From: Odontocerum albicorne
Taxonomy: Eukaryota > Arthropoda > Insecta > Trichoptera > Odontoceridae
DNA length: 64,000 nucleotides
Direction: 5' to 3'
NCBI GenBank assembly: GCA_949825065.1
Contig: OX463854.1
Location: forward strand, 11,941,112-12,005,111
Position numbers and translations under genes: made by a program
Part shown: positions 19,458-30,687 of the stretch, piece after piece
How the letters are laid out: every line of letters begins with the position of its first letter
Position numbering within the stretch: the stretch's first letter is position 1
Notes under the pieces: model-generated
Told to the model about the DNA's origin: nothing
Database searches by the model: none
What the model saw: only the letters and a program-made list of their open reading frames with translations

Positions 19458-19899
19458 TATATGACATTTAAACACAAAAACAATATCTGCCAAACGTCCA
19501 CCTCTTGCAGATGTCCACTCTTTTGTCAAAATTTTCGATGACATTTTGGCATAATTGCGGTTCTAACTCACCAATAACGCGAATAATTTCGTCCTTCAGC
19601 TCAGGAATTGATTGGGGGTCATTCTTATAGACCTGGCTTTTCACGTAACCCCAGAGAAAATAGTCGAATGGTGTCAGATCACATAATGTTTGTGGCCAAT
19701 TAACATCACCGTTTCCGGAAATTACAATACATAAAATAATTCAACAATTTGAACGCGTTTTTGTATTGTATACGACTCCATTTTTATAAATGTCATACAA
19801 TACACTTTTCAAATGTCACAAGCCCTAGGCAAGTTCGCGACACCGTCTGTATTTTATCTAAGAATTAAAAAAAACCGCTCAATTTGAAAGACCCTTTAT

Positions 19900-21225
19900 A
19901 ACAGATTAACCTCAAACAGTCTATAAGAAATCATAAATATTAATAATGATTCAAAGGAGGGTTATTTTCATTACTTAAATTCCGAAATAAAGTCAAATAT
20001 ATTTTAATGCACGCAATAAGTAGGTAAGTATACAAAATAACTTATAAAAGTTAAGCTATGTTGCATTATAAAATATATTTTTCTCGCGTGTGAGAAAAAT
20101 ATAATAATGCCCTGTGGACACGATGCTATATTTCATATATTTTATATATTTGACAGTTTCAATTGCATCTGCTTATTGCATAAAAATGTAGAACATTATT
20201 TTGTGGCAAAAATATATAAAATAATATTAGAGAAAGTGTTCTACAAAAAAAATATATTTGGAAAATTGCATGTTATTTTTTTGGATCGTGTCAAGCCACT
20301 ATAACAGCGGTGTAACAGCACTAAAATGGTAGGGAACATACATACTTTTTTTAGCAAAACATTATTTTTCAATGCGTAACATTATTTTTTTTTCGTGTAT
20401 ATTGATTTGTGTTTTGTTACCAAACATTTTGATTATTTCGAGTCCTTGAACGGGATAGGACCGGTGACACTAAATAGCTTTATGAACTTGGAAATTGGTT
20501 AGATTTTTTTTTGTGTTGACCAAACTTGGTTACTCATAATATAATTTTGATCTCAACTTTAGGATATACACGTGAAACTTGAAAGTGGCAAAAAAGTGAT
20601 GAACGTAAGATAAATGCGATAGCGTTACTTAGAATGTGTGGAAAAATAATATACGAAATAACAAGGAATGAGAACAATAGGAAAAAATGCGGTTTGAGAT
20701 AAGATGCAGTGCTTAAGAGCAATAAAGGGATGCAAAAAGATTTACAAAAAATTATATACAAAAGTGAAATGAATGCAATGTTACCTTTTCTCGATAACTC
20801 AATACAAACTGCGCACAGAATACGAGTTTAAACAACAGATGAATCCAGTTTGGCGTATAACTAACTATAACTAAGTGACATTGTCCGGTTATAAATAATT
20901 ACACATGTGCAACTCGAGTTGAATCGTTAAATATGTTAAGTGCACGCATTTACGCTTGGATTCCCGTTTGCTTTCATGAAATTTGGCATAGTTTTCCGGT
21001 TTAAAATAAGCGGACGTGTTAAAATAATAGGACAGGGGGTTTTAGTTAAGCTATAGGAACCGGTCAGTGATTTGAACCCAATTTACGTTTTCCAGCGATT
21101 AGCATTTAATTTCGTTAGTCCTCTTTGATTCCAATAAATTACAAGAAAAATTTATGTACTGGATCGGCGTTTTGCTAATGCATTCAGTTCAAATCCACTA
21201 TTAAATGCAGATATAATCCAACCCT
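19900..21225. other. AT-rich intergenic stretch with LINE scrap
   Basis: No gene recognised. A hairpin at 20068-20104 (ATATATTTTTCTC and its complement) and the LINE scrap at 20597-20720 are the only structures seen. The open frame at 20107-20304 has no family resemblance. Confidence 0.45.
20597..20720 (+). pseudogene. LINE RT C-terminal scrap
   Basis: One frame reads ERKINAIALLRMCGKIIYEI and then ENNRKKCGLR, corresponding to INAVEMRALRRMCGK and IRKKCGLK in the LINE family of 16390-17010. It is short, truncated at both ends and contains a stop. Confidence 0.55.
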
Positions 21226-21505
21226 ATATATTTATGTATGTATGTACGTATGTGTGTACATATGTATGTACGTATGTATGTACGTATGTACGTACGCACG
21301 TACGGACGTACGTATGTTGTATGTATGTATGTATGTATGTTGTATGTATGTATGTATGTATGAACGTGCGCACGCACGCACAGACGCACGCACGCGGGCA
21401 CGCACGCACGCATGTATGTATGTATGTACGTATGCACGTATGTACGTACGAAAGTATGTGTGTGCACGCACGCACGCATGTACGCACGCACACACATGCA
21501 TACAT
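21226..21505. repeat. Tetranucleotide array (TATG/TACG/CACG)
   Basis: About 280 bases are built from imperfect four-base units GTAT, GTAC and GCAC, first TATG-rich, then ACGC-rich and CpG-dense near 21370-21410, then mixed. Because the period is four, all frames stay open and give the spurious HTYIHTY-like reading frames on both strands. Confidence 0.95.
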
Positions 21506-21535
21506 AGATATAGGCGGATTTTTGTTCGCGAAATC

Positions 21536-21830
21536 TATTTTTAAACGATCTTCCTGTCTTTTCTATATACTATAGAAATTACCAGTCAGCAAATAAAAGT
21601 GTATCATATATGTTACACACCACTGTTGCTAAGTATTTTTCATTTTTTCCTTTCGCGTTAAATAAGAGTTTCCGGAGATTAAAATTGGTATAAATAGTTG
21701 ACTTTATGTGACTTTTTGGTTATTTCGTATGATATGTTTTTTGCTCCATTTTTAGGTATGCTTATAGGTGTCTTTAAACGTATGATCTTTTATGAAAAGA
21801 TCCAATGTTTGACAATTATTCTGAAAAAGA
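21536..21830 (-). pseudogene. Penelope-like element fragment
   Basis: The segment matches 56690-56940 in order (ACACACCACTGTTGCTAAGT, AATAAGAGTTTCCGGAGATT, TTATTTCGTATGA, GGTATGCTTATAGGTGTC). On the minus strand it would encode the linker just before the GIY-YIG domain. It has indels and no intact frame, and the GIY-YIG part itself is missing. Confidence 0.75.
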
Positions 21831-23428
21831 AAACATTCTGCCTTTCACAAGATAAATACGTTTATATTTTAGTTTACTAAGGCGTAAAATAATTGTTAGT
21901 TAATTAACCACAATCAATTTACTGGTTAATTAATAATACTATAATTACTCGTATAATTATTTACATTTGTACCCTTATTTCCGATTTACCGCGATAGCTG
22001 TAACGATAGTAAATGTTTCCAATACTACTATTTTGCCAAAAATTAGATAATTAAATACCATTAAAGTTAATTATTGGTTTTAACAATGCAAACAATTTTA
22101 GATTGCTGTTATACTCGTATCTTACCATTATTTTTCACTGTGTACTAATTTAGTGAGAAGTGCATAAGCACTCGATTATTGCACTATACCTTTGTGCAGA
22201 AGGCCAACAGTTCAAAGCCTGCACCGTGCAACCCCTTTTAAATAAGTACATTTTTTTTTCTTTTAAACAATTCCCATTTTTTTTCCACGAACGTTGGTCA
22301 GTTTTGCACCACCGTTCATCCAGTTAGTTTTGAACTGTCGCTAATTTTCACCCTATTTAAAAAAAAAACGACATCGACAATTATTTTGGCAGTTTTCTCT
22401 TTACCTGTTTACAACACTATATGTTAAAAATGATTTATTTATCAACGGTACAATGTTACTTAGAACAATATTTAAGAGATAAGCAGTCAGTGCTTCATCC
22501 ATATACAACGGTACAATGTTACTTAGTACAATATTTAAGAGATAAGCAGTCAGTGCTTCATCCATATACAAAACAAAAAACATAACGAAAAAAGGCATCG
22601 ATGAATATTTAGCATTCAAATCTACAAATTTTTATTATAAGTTGTATGAGGTGTATGGATGTGTGTCGAGATTTGAAAGTATGGTGCTCTTTTCTCTATG
22701 CCTACCTTGACAAAGGTATGATGAGATAAAATGTATGTATGTGTTATTATCTCAAAGTAAAAACTCGATAGGAAAACAGGTAGGCGCGCATTAGGTACTT
22801 GCATTATTAAAATAATTATTTTTCTCAAATAGATTTACAACACTAATTAAAATAGATTTATCGTCATTCGCATTCAGAGTACACACACATAAAGCTTAGT
22901 TAAACAAATATTTAACTTTATTCAAATAATAAATTAGTGTTTTTGAAGCTCATTAAAGCTTTCTAAGTAACGAAATGCCTGGAAGGAAGAAATTATCTGA
23001 AGAGCAGCAGGCAACTTCACAACAAAGAAAACTTGAATGACAACAATCAAGATGGCAGAATTTGTTGGATAACTAAAGGTCTCAATGAAGGGAATAAGTA
23101 AACTATAGTCAAAAATCTCGAAGGCAGAAAATGACTGATAGTTCGATTATGGAAAAAAACTAATCTTAGAGTTTATATGAGTGATGATCAGAAATCTACT
23201 AGTAGAGCAAAATCTAAAGTGTGTTAAGTAAATAGTCCAGCAGCAGACGGCACAATCTGTTTTTTGACATAATCTATATGAAAGTGCTGTAATTTAACAT
23301 GCCTGTGATCAATCAGATATAGTTTGCAAATTTTGCTAAGCAAAACATTTTGCAAAACAACAACCCCAAGATAAACTTTTTGACTTGTGCTGTCACAAGG
23401 GTCAAGTTGAATTCCCCTCATCTCTTAT
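21830..23428. other. Intergenic stretch, tandem duplication, no clear gene
   Basis: Apart from a 63-bp duplication at 22443-22568, nothing was firmly identified. At 22976-23035 a frame reads MPGRKKLSEEQQATSQQRKLE before a stop. It has the basic, Gln-rich look of a transposon protein N-terminus but is too short to assign. Confidence 0.4.
22443..22568 (+). repeat. 63-bp tandem duplication
   Basis: CAACGGTACAATGTTACTTA and the rest of a 63-base unit are repeated head to tail with one difference (AGAACAA against AGTACAA). This is a recent local duplication. Confidence 0.9.
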
Positions 23429-23581
23429 GGCGTGTTCTCACGGTTCAAGTTTAGTTGACCGATAAAAGTTGATCAACTAAAGTTGAATGAAATTTGACGT
23501 GAGAACCTTTGTTTTAATAAAGTTGATCAACTTTTTAGTTGATCAACTAAAAGTTGACCCAGTCAAACTTTATCGTTCAAG
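23429..23581 (+). repeat. Left terminal inverted repeat
   Basis: It starts GGCGTGTTCTCACGG and carries a second TTGACGTGAGAACC block about 60 bases in, so the end motif GTGAGAAC occurs twice. It contains six or more GTTGATCAAC-like palindromic units. The right TIR has the same order with a few changes. Confidence 0.85.
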
Positions 23582-23625
23582 TGTCGCCATTTGCTTTCAA
23601 GTTGAAACTATTCAGTTAATTAAAA

Positions 23626-23805
23626 ATGGCGTCGAAAGCAGTTGTGTGTGAAGTTGTGCAGACAATAACTATTTTGTTAAAAGAAGAACTAAAAACAATT
23701 TTATTTAACATAAGCAAAAATCGTAAGAAACGTCGTTTTGAAAATAACATTTATAATTCCAACATTGAGTATTTTAAAGCACTTTATAGAGATGATAATA
23801 TTTAA
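23626..23805 (+). CDS. Small ORF (59 aa) inside the long-TIR transposon
   Basis: The ATG starts MASKAVVCEVVQTITILLKE, followed by a basic stretch ISKNRKKRRFEN and a C-terminus ALYRDDNI before TAA. No family is recognised. It lies 45 bases inside the left TIR and upstream of the main coding remnant, so it may be a small DNA-binding protein, as in two-gene transposons, or the first exon of the main protein. Neither is shown. Confidence 0.45.
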   Translation: MASKAVVCEVVQTITILLKEELKTILFNISKNRKKRRFENNIYNSNIEYFKALYRDDNI

Positions 23806-23916
23806 AGTTTATGTTTTTGACCGTATTATGTTTATCCCACCTTTAAAAAGCTAACATATTTTAATTATTTATCTAAATTTCACATATTTAAAACGTAAAG
23901 TTAGGGGGCATGAAAT

Positions 23917-25866
23917 TTGTTATTATACTATTTTTTAGATGTATCTGAGGCCGAGCAGATGTCAGGAATAAACCAACAAGCTGATGATAATCAGGAAAAT
24001 GAAGGTCAAGAGGTCAAGAAAACTAAGAAAATGTTAAGACGTCCAGCTACGTGGAAAATTAATCAACGTAAAAGATTACGAAACTGTGGCCAAGAATATG
24101 TCACCAAGAAAGCAAATGTTGTGATTAAAAAAATATTTGTAAACAAAGATTGCAAATGCATAAAAAAGGCATTGAAAAAATAAAAGAAGACGAGAGGAAA
24201 CAAAATTTTAATACATTTTGGAAATTAGGTGATTATGGTATTCAAAATTCATTTATTTTCGGCCTGGTCCAATCTAAACTAGTACACCGCACCGCACCGC
24301 AAACGTCCCGCGGATAACTCACGTTAAGGGAAAACAATTTCATTTTCTTACTTTTTGAAATTGGAAGATAAAGGGTCGAAGTATGCAAAACGTTTTTCTT
24401 AAATACGTTTCAAATAAGCGATGGCAGGCTATATAGTAAATATGTATTTCCAAGAAAAAATGTTCAGGAAACTGTTGACGAACGCGGAAAAACTTCCACC
24501 AGAAAACTAGATGATTCCGATATAGTTGCACATATTAATTCCTTTCTAGCCTACCAAAGCCATTACTCCAGAGTACAGAATTCGAACAGAAACCATTTGA
24601 ATCCGGCATTGACTCTCCGCAAAATGTACGATTTGTATAAGGGACAATACGAAGAAAATGGAATCGAACCGAAAAATTCAAATATTATTATCATATTTTT
24701 AACAGAAAGTTTAACCCAAGTTTCAAATTACCTAACCGAGATACTCATCGTTTGTGTGATGAATTAGAAATGAAAATGAAAGTAGAGGTAAATTCGGAGT
24801 TGAAGAATGTTACGAGTATTATAAATGAAAAACATCTACATTTGCGGAAGGCAGGACAAGCTAACATAGAAAATGTTTGAAAATGGATTATAAAAATGAA
24901 ATAACTCAAAGTTACGTTATTACTTTCGATCTCCAAAAAGCTCTTCCATTCCCAAAGCTCACAACATCTATTACATATTACAAACGAAATCTTTATATTT
25001 ACAACTTTGGCATTCATTGTTTTAATAATGGAGTGGGACATATGTATACTTGGGGTGAAACAGAAGGTGGGCGTGGATCTCAAGATATTGCGTCAGTGTT
25101 AATAAAACACATAAAGAAAATGGTTCGTCTAACAAACACATTATTATGTATTCGGATTCATGCACTGGACAAAATATAAATATAAAACTTACTTTATCAT
25201 TAATGAAGTTACTTCGGGATACTAACATTGCCATAGAAACTATTGATCACAATTTTTTACTTCCTGGGCACTATTCCTTGCCCAATGATGCGGAGTTCGG
25301 GATTATCGAAAAATCAAGATGCAGTCATAATTATATTTTTGGGCCCAAATAATGGATATAAATCATTAAAAATGCAAAACGAAAACTGCCCAAGTTTAAA
25401 GTGGTAGAAGTACACAGAACTGAATTTCTACCTACAAAAAATCTGGAGGATTCTGTTACAAATAGAAAAAAAAACAGTTTGTGGTTATGATTTTAATTGG
25501 CTAAAAATACGATGGCTTCGATATGAGACGTCGTCTCCCATGATTTTTAAATCTAAGGAAACTTTCAATACAGAGGTAGATTTTTATTCAGTGAATAAAA
25601 ATAAGATAATAAATAAGATAATAATAAAAATAACATAAGAGGTCCCGGAAGACGATTCGATGTTCTATCAAATGTTCACCAAAATTTATTATACAATTCC
25701 AGAAGATCCATTTCTTCTTCCAAAAAAAGGTACATGATGAATTTACTATTGTTCATCCCACCTAATTTTGCTAATTTTTATAAAAATCTACCTACTGAAC
25801 TAGCAACACGTTCATTTATGTCAGAAATCAAGGATAGAGATTCTGATGATGAGATAATATACGATT
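23917..25866 (+). pseudogene. Uncharacterised transposase-like protein, decayed
   Basis: The longest open part (23917-24183) reads LRRPATWKINQRKRLRNCGQ and EYVTKKANVV and ends in a basic Cys-containing patch. After frameshifts, segments continue as EDERKQNFNTFWKLGDYGIQ, LHLRKAGQANIENV, ITYYKRNLYIYNFGIHCFNN, MYSDSCTGQN, INIKLTLSLMKLLRDTN and IDHNFLLPGH..LPNDAEFG, ending FMSEIKDRDSDDEIIYD. These match an arthropod multicopy family remembered as having WK.N..K..RN.G..Y, YNLGIHD, MYSD.C.GQN and F.LPGH.YLPND..FG. Acidic residues in MYSDSC and LPNDAEFG could be catalytic, but this is inference. At least ten stops or frameshifts are present. Confidence 0.7.
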
Positions 25867-26229
25867 AATAATGCTCCAATAAAATTTTTGTATTAGTTTC
25901 AGATAAAATCATAACACAATGCTTTGTCATGTTTTTGTTAACATATATACTATATTTTCACTTTTTTTCAGAATAATAGTGAAGTATCTCCATTTATTCA
26001 CACGATTTAAAATGTTTTTGTACTTAATAAAAACTTTTATTTTCTCTTAATTATTACGTTCCAATATTGTGAAATAATTATATTTTAAAAATAAAACTGC
26101 TTCTAAAATGATAGCAATGGTATTTATTTAATCTAAGCAAATTTTACAAAATCTTTCCTTTACGTGGATATACACCACTATTATTCTGACCCACACATAT
26201 GTTAGAGACACAAAAAAGTGTGAAACTGC

Positions 26230-26480
26230 GTAATTTTTTAGCAAAACAAAACACTCACGCACATATAAAAAAGTGCGGAAAGGAAGTTTGAGGTGGGCGG
26301 GATATCCCAGCCGTTACCTTTTAAAAAGACACCTGCAGGTATGAATAAAAGTGCGGTGAGGAACTTTGAGGTGTGAAGCGGGCGAGTTGTTGGTATCATC
26401 TGGCGAGTTGTTGGTATCATTGTTGACTTTTTTTTTTCAGCTTCTATAATTGATTGTTGACTTTTTTTTTCAGCTTCTAT
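26230..26480. repeat. Internal duplicated blocks of the long-TIR transposon
   Basis: Paired blocks occur here: AAAAGTGCGGAAAGGAAGTTTGAGGTG near 26269 and a variant near 26349, GGCGAGTTGTTGGTATCAT twice (26382, 26401), and TGTTGACTTTTTTTTT with CAGCTTCTATAATT twice (26421, 26454). They lie between the coding remnant and the right TIR. Confidence 0.8.
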
Positions 26481-26581
26481 AATTATGAAAATGGAATCTT
26501 CCACGCAAACAGTGGTGCCATAATACTGCACTGACGAAAATTAAATGCAAATGCAATTCTAGCAAATTACGAATGACTCAT

Positions 26582-26726
26582 AACTTGAACGATAAAGTTT
26601 GACTGGGTCAATCTTTTTAAAAAGTTGATCAAGTCTATCGAAACAAAAGTTCTCACTAGAGATTGCATTCAACTTTTGTCGGTCAACTTTTATCGGTCAA
26701 CTAAAGTTGAACCGTGAGAACGGGCC
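26582..26726 (-). repeat. Right terminal inverted repeat
   Basis: The reverse complement begins GGCCCGTTCTCACGGTTCAA and follows the left TIR through AGTTGAATG and the internal GTGAGAAC block to GACCCAGTCAAACTTTATCG. It ends at GAACGGGCC. Confidence 0.85.
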
Positions 26727-26734
26727 CGAAACGT

Positions 26735-27029
26735 GTGAACATGTGAATTCAAGTTGAACGGACCGATTAAAGTTGATCAACAAAAGTTGAATGAAATTTG
26801 TAGTGAGAACCTTTGTTTTAATAGAGTCGATCAACTTTTTTTATCGTTCAAGTTATGAGTCATCAACAAATCGCCGGATGCCCGCTGAGTTTATCGATTT
26901 GTCGTATTCAACTTTTGTCGATCAACTTTAATCGGTCAACTAAACTTGAACCGTGTGAACAAAAACTGATTCAAGTCGTCTCGATCAACTTTAATCGGTC
27001 AACTAAACTTGAACCGTGAGAACGGGCCT
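26735..27029. mobile_element. Terminal-repeat scraps of a second copy
   Basis: A degenerate left end (26735-26860), a right end (26905-26962) and a further right end (26967-27029, finishing GTGAGAACGGGCCTTTAAC) lie directly beside the main element. There is no coding sequence. This is either a MITE relative that jumped into the same place or the product of aberrant end joining. Confidence 0.75.
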
Positions 27030-27740
27030 TTAACTTCGGAGACGAGCTGATGAAAAAAATAAAATTGATTCTATGAAGAATAAAGAAAAATTACTGGAAT
27101 AATCCTATTCGATTTTTACCAATAATTTTGTATACAAATAAATATTCAGCATTTAATTTATATTCAAGATTATTAACTCTCCAAGGAAATGTATAAATTA
27201 GGAAGCATTTAAACATTGTTTTTACACGTTGTTAGGCTCTTTTCGGTTAGTATTTAATTTGATTATAATATTTAAGCAAAATTATAAAGGTATAAGAGGA
27301 AGTGAATGGTATAAAGTACGTGGCATTGTTAAGGATAAGCATAAGAAATTTAATTATACTTATTATACTGAATTAATAACAAAAAAACATGACAGAAAAG
27401 AAATAAGGTTTCTCAATTAGAAATAAATAATATCGAAATTCCACCAAATTAGTACTTGTATATGATACTCGTATTATTATAACTTAGTACTACGTGTACA
27501 TTAAAATTATTTATTTATTTTATTTTTATTTATTTACTCATGACAAGAAATATACATAATTTGCGATAAAACAACTGGTTATTTAATTTGGACACACAAT
27601 TATGGATCTGGGTTTGTTGCCTTTCATTTGTAGTGCCCCCAGTAAACTAGGCTTTTGCCTGTATCTCACTGAGGACATATAGCATGAAATAATAAATCGA
27701 TACTTCTTTCCGATTTTTGATTTTATAAAACCCCTTTGGC
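27030..27740. other. AT-rich stretch, no gene recognised
   Basis: A frame at 27229-27420 (NYKGIRGSEWYKVRGIVKDK and so on) is open and basic but matches nothing I recognise. It could be a retroelement scrap. The rest is low-complexity AT. Confidence 0.35.
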
Positions 27741-27744
27741 TTAA

Positions 27745-28440
27745 ATTGGCCTTAAAATGCATGCTGCCAAAACAAAAATAATGAGCAACACGACAAATAA
27801 TCTCCCGGTCTTGGTAGGTGGAAGAAATATAGAGAGAGTTACAAGTTATGTGTACCTGGGACACACTGTAAAGCTGGGAAAAGAGAATCAAGAGGCCGAG
27901 ATAGAGCGTAGACGTGGTCTTGCCTGGGCGACGTTTGGTAAACTCTCTTACATCCTGAAATCTCCAAAATACCCCAATCATTTGAAAAAGAGAGTCTTTG
28001 ATTCATGCATCTTACCGATCCTTACATATGAAATCGAAACCTCTGTCCTAACAAAGCGAACAACGCAAAAATTACTAGTGACACAGAGAGGCACGGAGAG
28101 GAGGATGCTGGGAGTTTCACTGCGAGATAGAAAGACCAACAAATGGCTAAGAGAGAGAACCCAAGTCACGGACGTAGTTGAGAGTGCAGCTACCTTAAAA
28201 TGGAGCTGGGCAGGACATATTGCTAGATGCTCTGACTCTCGATGGATGAAAAGGGTCCTGGAATTGCAGCCTAGAACGGGCAAGAGAGGTGTGGGGAGAC
28301 CACAGGCTAGATGGTCGGACGATATAAGACGGGCCGCAGGGGTGAAGTGAGTGCAATGTGCCCGAGATAGGGAGTTGTGGAAGACCGAAGGGGAGGCCTA
28401 TATCCAGGGATGGATCCAGAACGGCTGAAGAAGAAGAAGA
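27745..28440 (+). pseudogene. RTE-like reverse transcriptase, C-terminal half
   Basis: Open for 197 codons from 27757, starting inside the RT (MHAAKTKIMS, the KTK..M motif after YADD), then VTSYVYLGHTVKLGKENQEA, ILPILTYEIETSVLTK, WSWAGHIARCSDSRWMKRVL and GKRGVGRPQARWSDDIRRAA. A stop then interrupts the C-terminus and RELWKTEGEAYIQGWIQNG follows. The YLGQ.., LPVLTYG.ET and WAGH.AR motifs are those of RTE-type elements. It ends in a (GAA)n tract at 28424-28446, as RTE elements end in short tandem repeats. It is 5'-truncated, but the frame is well kept, so insertion was recent. Confidence 0.85.
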
Positions 28441-28449
28441 AGAAGAAAC

Positions 28450-30240
28450 CCCCGTTGCAGATTTTCATCAACCTGACAAACAGTGACACTCAATTACATA
28501 CCATATAACATACACTCCAGATAGACCAATTATTCAAGTCTTTTTTTCTGAGCAATAAAACTCAATTGAGCAATGAAACTCAAGTGAAAAACTTATGACT
28601 TAAGTGCAAATTCTGCATATTAATAGGATGAGCAATTTTTCGAAATTAAGTAAATACACTCGGATCAAAAATATGTTTTATAAACTAGATACACACACTT
28701 TCTATACTTTTCAATGTCTTGGTTTATATTTTCAAGTTACATAATTTGTTGCTAATGTATACCCGATAATGTGAGATATATGTATGAGAGAAAAATCACC
28801 TCACGAGAAGTTGCGACGATTTTTAACTCTCAAAAACCAAAATTACTTACACGTTAAAGGTTTAATTTTTAAAACGAAATGTCAAAAAAATAAATACAAG
28901 AAGCCGAGTCGTATACGTGTTTTACATGTTAAGGGTGGGGGTGTGAGTCATAAGGGTGAAGCTTGTATCTTGGCTTGATAATGCTATTATTAGTTTTCAA
29001 CGTTTGATGTTCTTATAAACGGTTTATTTTTTTTTGTTTTTGGGAAAACCCTTAGTGCTTTTTGTTGAATTCTGTGAAAATTGTTTAAGATTAAATTAAA
29101 CATGATTTGTAATTTGGAACAGAATCATCCCTCTGAAATGAAAATATTGATGTTAGGATGTTTAACGAGACACAGAAAAGTATTAAGTTTGTTCGCTTTT
29201 GAAATTATAACTTGAAATTATCGATACCATGTTTCATATAATTATGTTTTCATTTTGTATATTTATAGCTTTATCTTGAATAAGATAATACATAAGAAGA
29301 CTGGTGTGTTGTGTAAGATGAAGAATTGTATTCAAATGTAGTTTGGGGATGTATAACGAATGAATGAAGGATGTTTAACGAATGAATGGGGATGTATAAC
29401 GAATGAATGACTAATTAAATCAATATAAACTACAAATGTGAGTGAAAAGAGTGGTAGAGGAGCACAAGGAAAATATTGTTGAATCAAGTATATGATATGT
29501 TAAAAGAATGAAATATAAAAAGTAAAATAAATTCGTAGTCGTGTGAAAAGGTGTACGGACATAGAAGAGGCAAAATATGTGCGTTGTGATTGGAAGTTTT
29601 GGCGTTCTGTCCTTTCTGCCTGCCTCGGCAGGAAAATGATATGGTGGTATGTATATAAGAAAAGTTCTTTGAGGTTCACCATAAACAAATATTCCATTGT
29701 ATTGTTACGCCATAGAAATGTATTAAAAGGTATTCACTGCAATGAGCTATGAATAAAATGTCGATAAATCTAATGGTTTATCAACATTAACATAGCTTTT
29801 TAACAATTATTACATTTTCATTTTCGACTTGACTTATCTGATGCGTAATATATCAAAATATTCATTTAAATCATGCTGAAAATAGGAAGGGATTGTAGCT
29901 ACAGGAGTACCTCTGTTATGGTTGTTAATATTTTTGTATCGATAACTAATTACTAAGGATACCTTTACAAGTGATGGATAGCTTGTTCGGAGTTTCGGTC
30001 CGATGGTAGGACACCTTACTCCTTCATCGGATAAGTTCTGACTGTTAAGATATTTATTGGAAATTTTTGGATCTTTTTGGGAATCGGGAAAGGATAGGTT
30101 TGTGGTAATTGTTTTGATTTTATGAATGATTATGAGAAATTATAAACGATTAAATACATATATAAATATGATGATATGTACATAATATTAAATACAAATA
30201 TACATAAATTTGTGTCGTCACACACTGTTTTATATTGAAT
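28450..30240. other. Intergenic stretch with LINE scraps
   Basis: No host gene recognised. GGATGTWTAACGAATGAATG repeats three times at 29346-29409. The LINE tail at 29440-29660 is the only transposon seen. The 28784-28978 frame is unassigned. Confidence 0.4.
29440..29660 (+). mobile_element. LINE 3' terminal fragment
   Basis: GTGGTAGAGGAGCACAAGGA (GRGA.GK in the GRGRPRK segment), then AAGAGGCAAAATATGTGCG and a TCTGCCTGCCTCGGCAGGAA block followed by ATGGTGGTATGTAT. This is the C-terminus and terminal block of the LINE family at 16390-17010, in plus orientation. Confidence 0.65.
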
Positions 30241-30687
30241 GGGTGAAAAAAAAAAAAATGAAAAAATGAATTGTGAATAAATTATAAGAATGAATATAGT
30301 ATATGTAGATAAGTAAATGAGTGGGGAAATGTGTGTGACTTTTATAAATATATTAAGGTGTAGAAAATGTTTATTGAAGGTGAGAAATGCGGTTGCCTAT
30401 GGGGGTAAACTGTCTGCCGGAGGAATTATCGATGATGGGGTGTTCAGAGTGACAATCGGTGGGTCATTTGGGGGGATGATTAGAGTTAAAGAGGGGGGGG
30501 GGTCGGGGGGATGTTTCGCAATATTGATTTCGGACGAGTGTGTCTGTAACTGGTGTTCGCGTTGTAGTTATCTAAGGCTTTTATGACTGGGTTGGGATGA
30601 CGGGATATAGAGCTGTAGAACCTTTCGGCCAGAGCGCGCATATGTTCGGGGATAGTATGTAGTTTGGTATCTGCGTGGAGTCTTGAA

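Larger units (their letters stand above)
18402..19896 (-). mobile_element. Older DDE element interrupted by a mariner
   Basis: The ends AAGGGTCTTTCAAATTGAGC and the complement at 19877-19896 are inverted and flanked by TA (18400-18401 and 19897-19898). The insertion at 18500-19457 splits it. Right of the insertion the minus strand reads LTPFDYFLWGYVKSQVYKND and IPELKDEIIRVIGE, the C-terminal part of a mariner-like DDE transposase. Only this tail remains, so the host element was already deleted. Confidence 0.85.
23429..26726 (+). mobile_element. DNA transposon with long TIRs and uncharacterised ORFs
   Basis: Terminal inverted repeats of about 145-155 bp (23429-23581 and 26582-26726) share GTTCTCACGGTTCAA, TTTAGTTGACCGATAAAAGT and GACCCAGTCAAACTTTATCG. 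Between them are a 59-codon ORF and a decayed coding region of a family seen in many arthropod genomes, from memory with DUF7869-type context. No target duplication was identified with confidence. The long TIRs containing many AGTTGA/TCAACT units are unusual, and the superfamily is not assigned. Confidence 0.75.

Noticed and set aside
20068..20104. Hairpin as terminator or RNA gene
   Set aside because: AT-rich symmetry of this size is expected by chance here and no RNA family is recognised.
21201..21575. Five overlapping long frames rich in HTY/VCT on both strands
   Set aside because: They follow from the four-base repeat array, which rarely forms stops. No composition or motif of a real protein.
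22976..23035. Helitron or transposon gene start (MPGRKKLSEEQQATSQQ)
   Set aside because: Only 21 codons before a stop and no downstream homologous segments.
24282..24305. ACCGC triplicate as a regulatory site
   Set aside because: It is a tiny local repeat inside a transposon remnant with no supporting context.
24877..25352. Short ORFs as a separate host gene
   Set aside because: They are frame-shifted pieces of the transposase-like remnant between the long TIRs.
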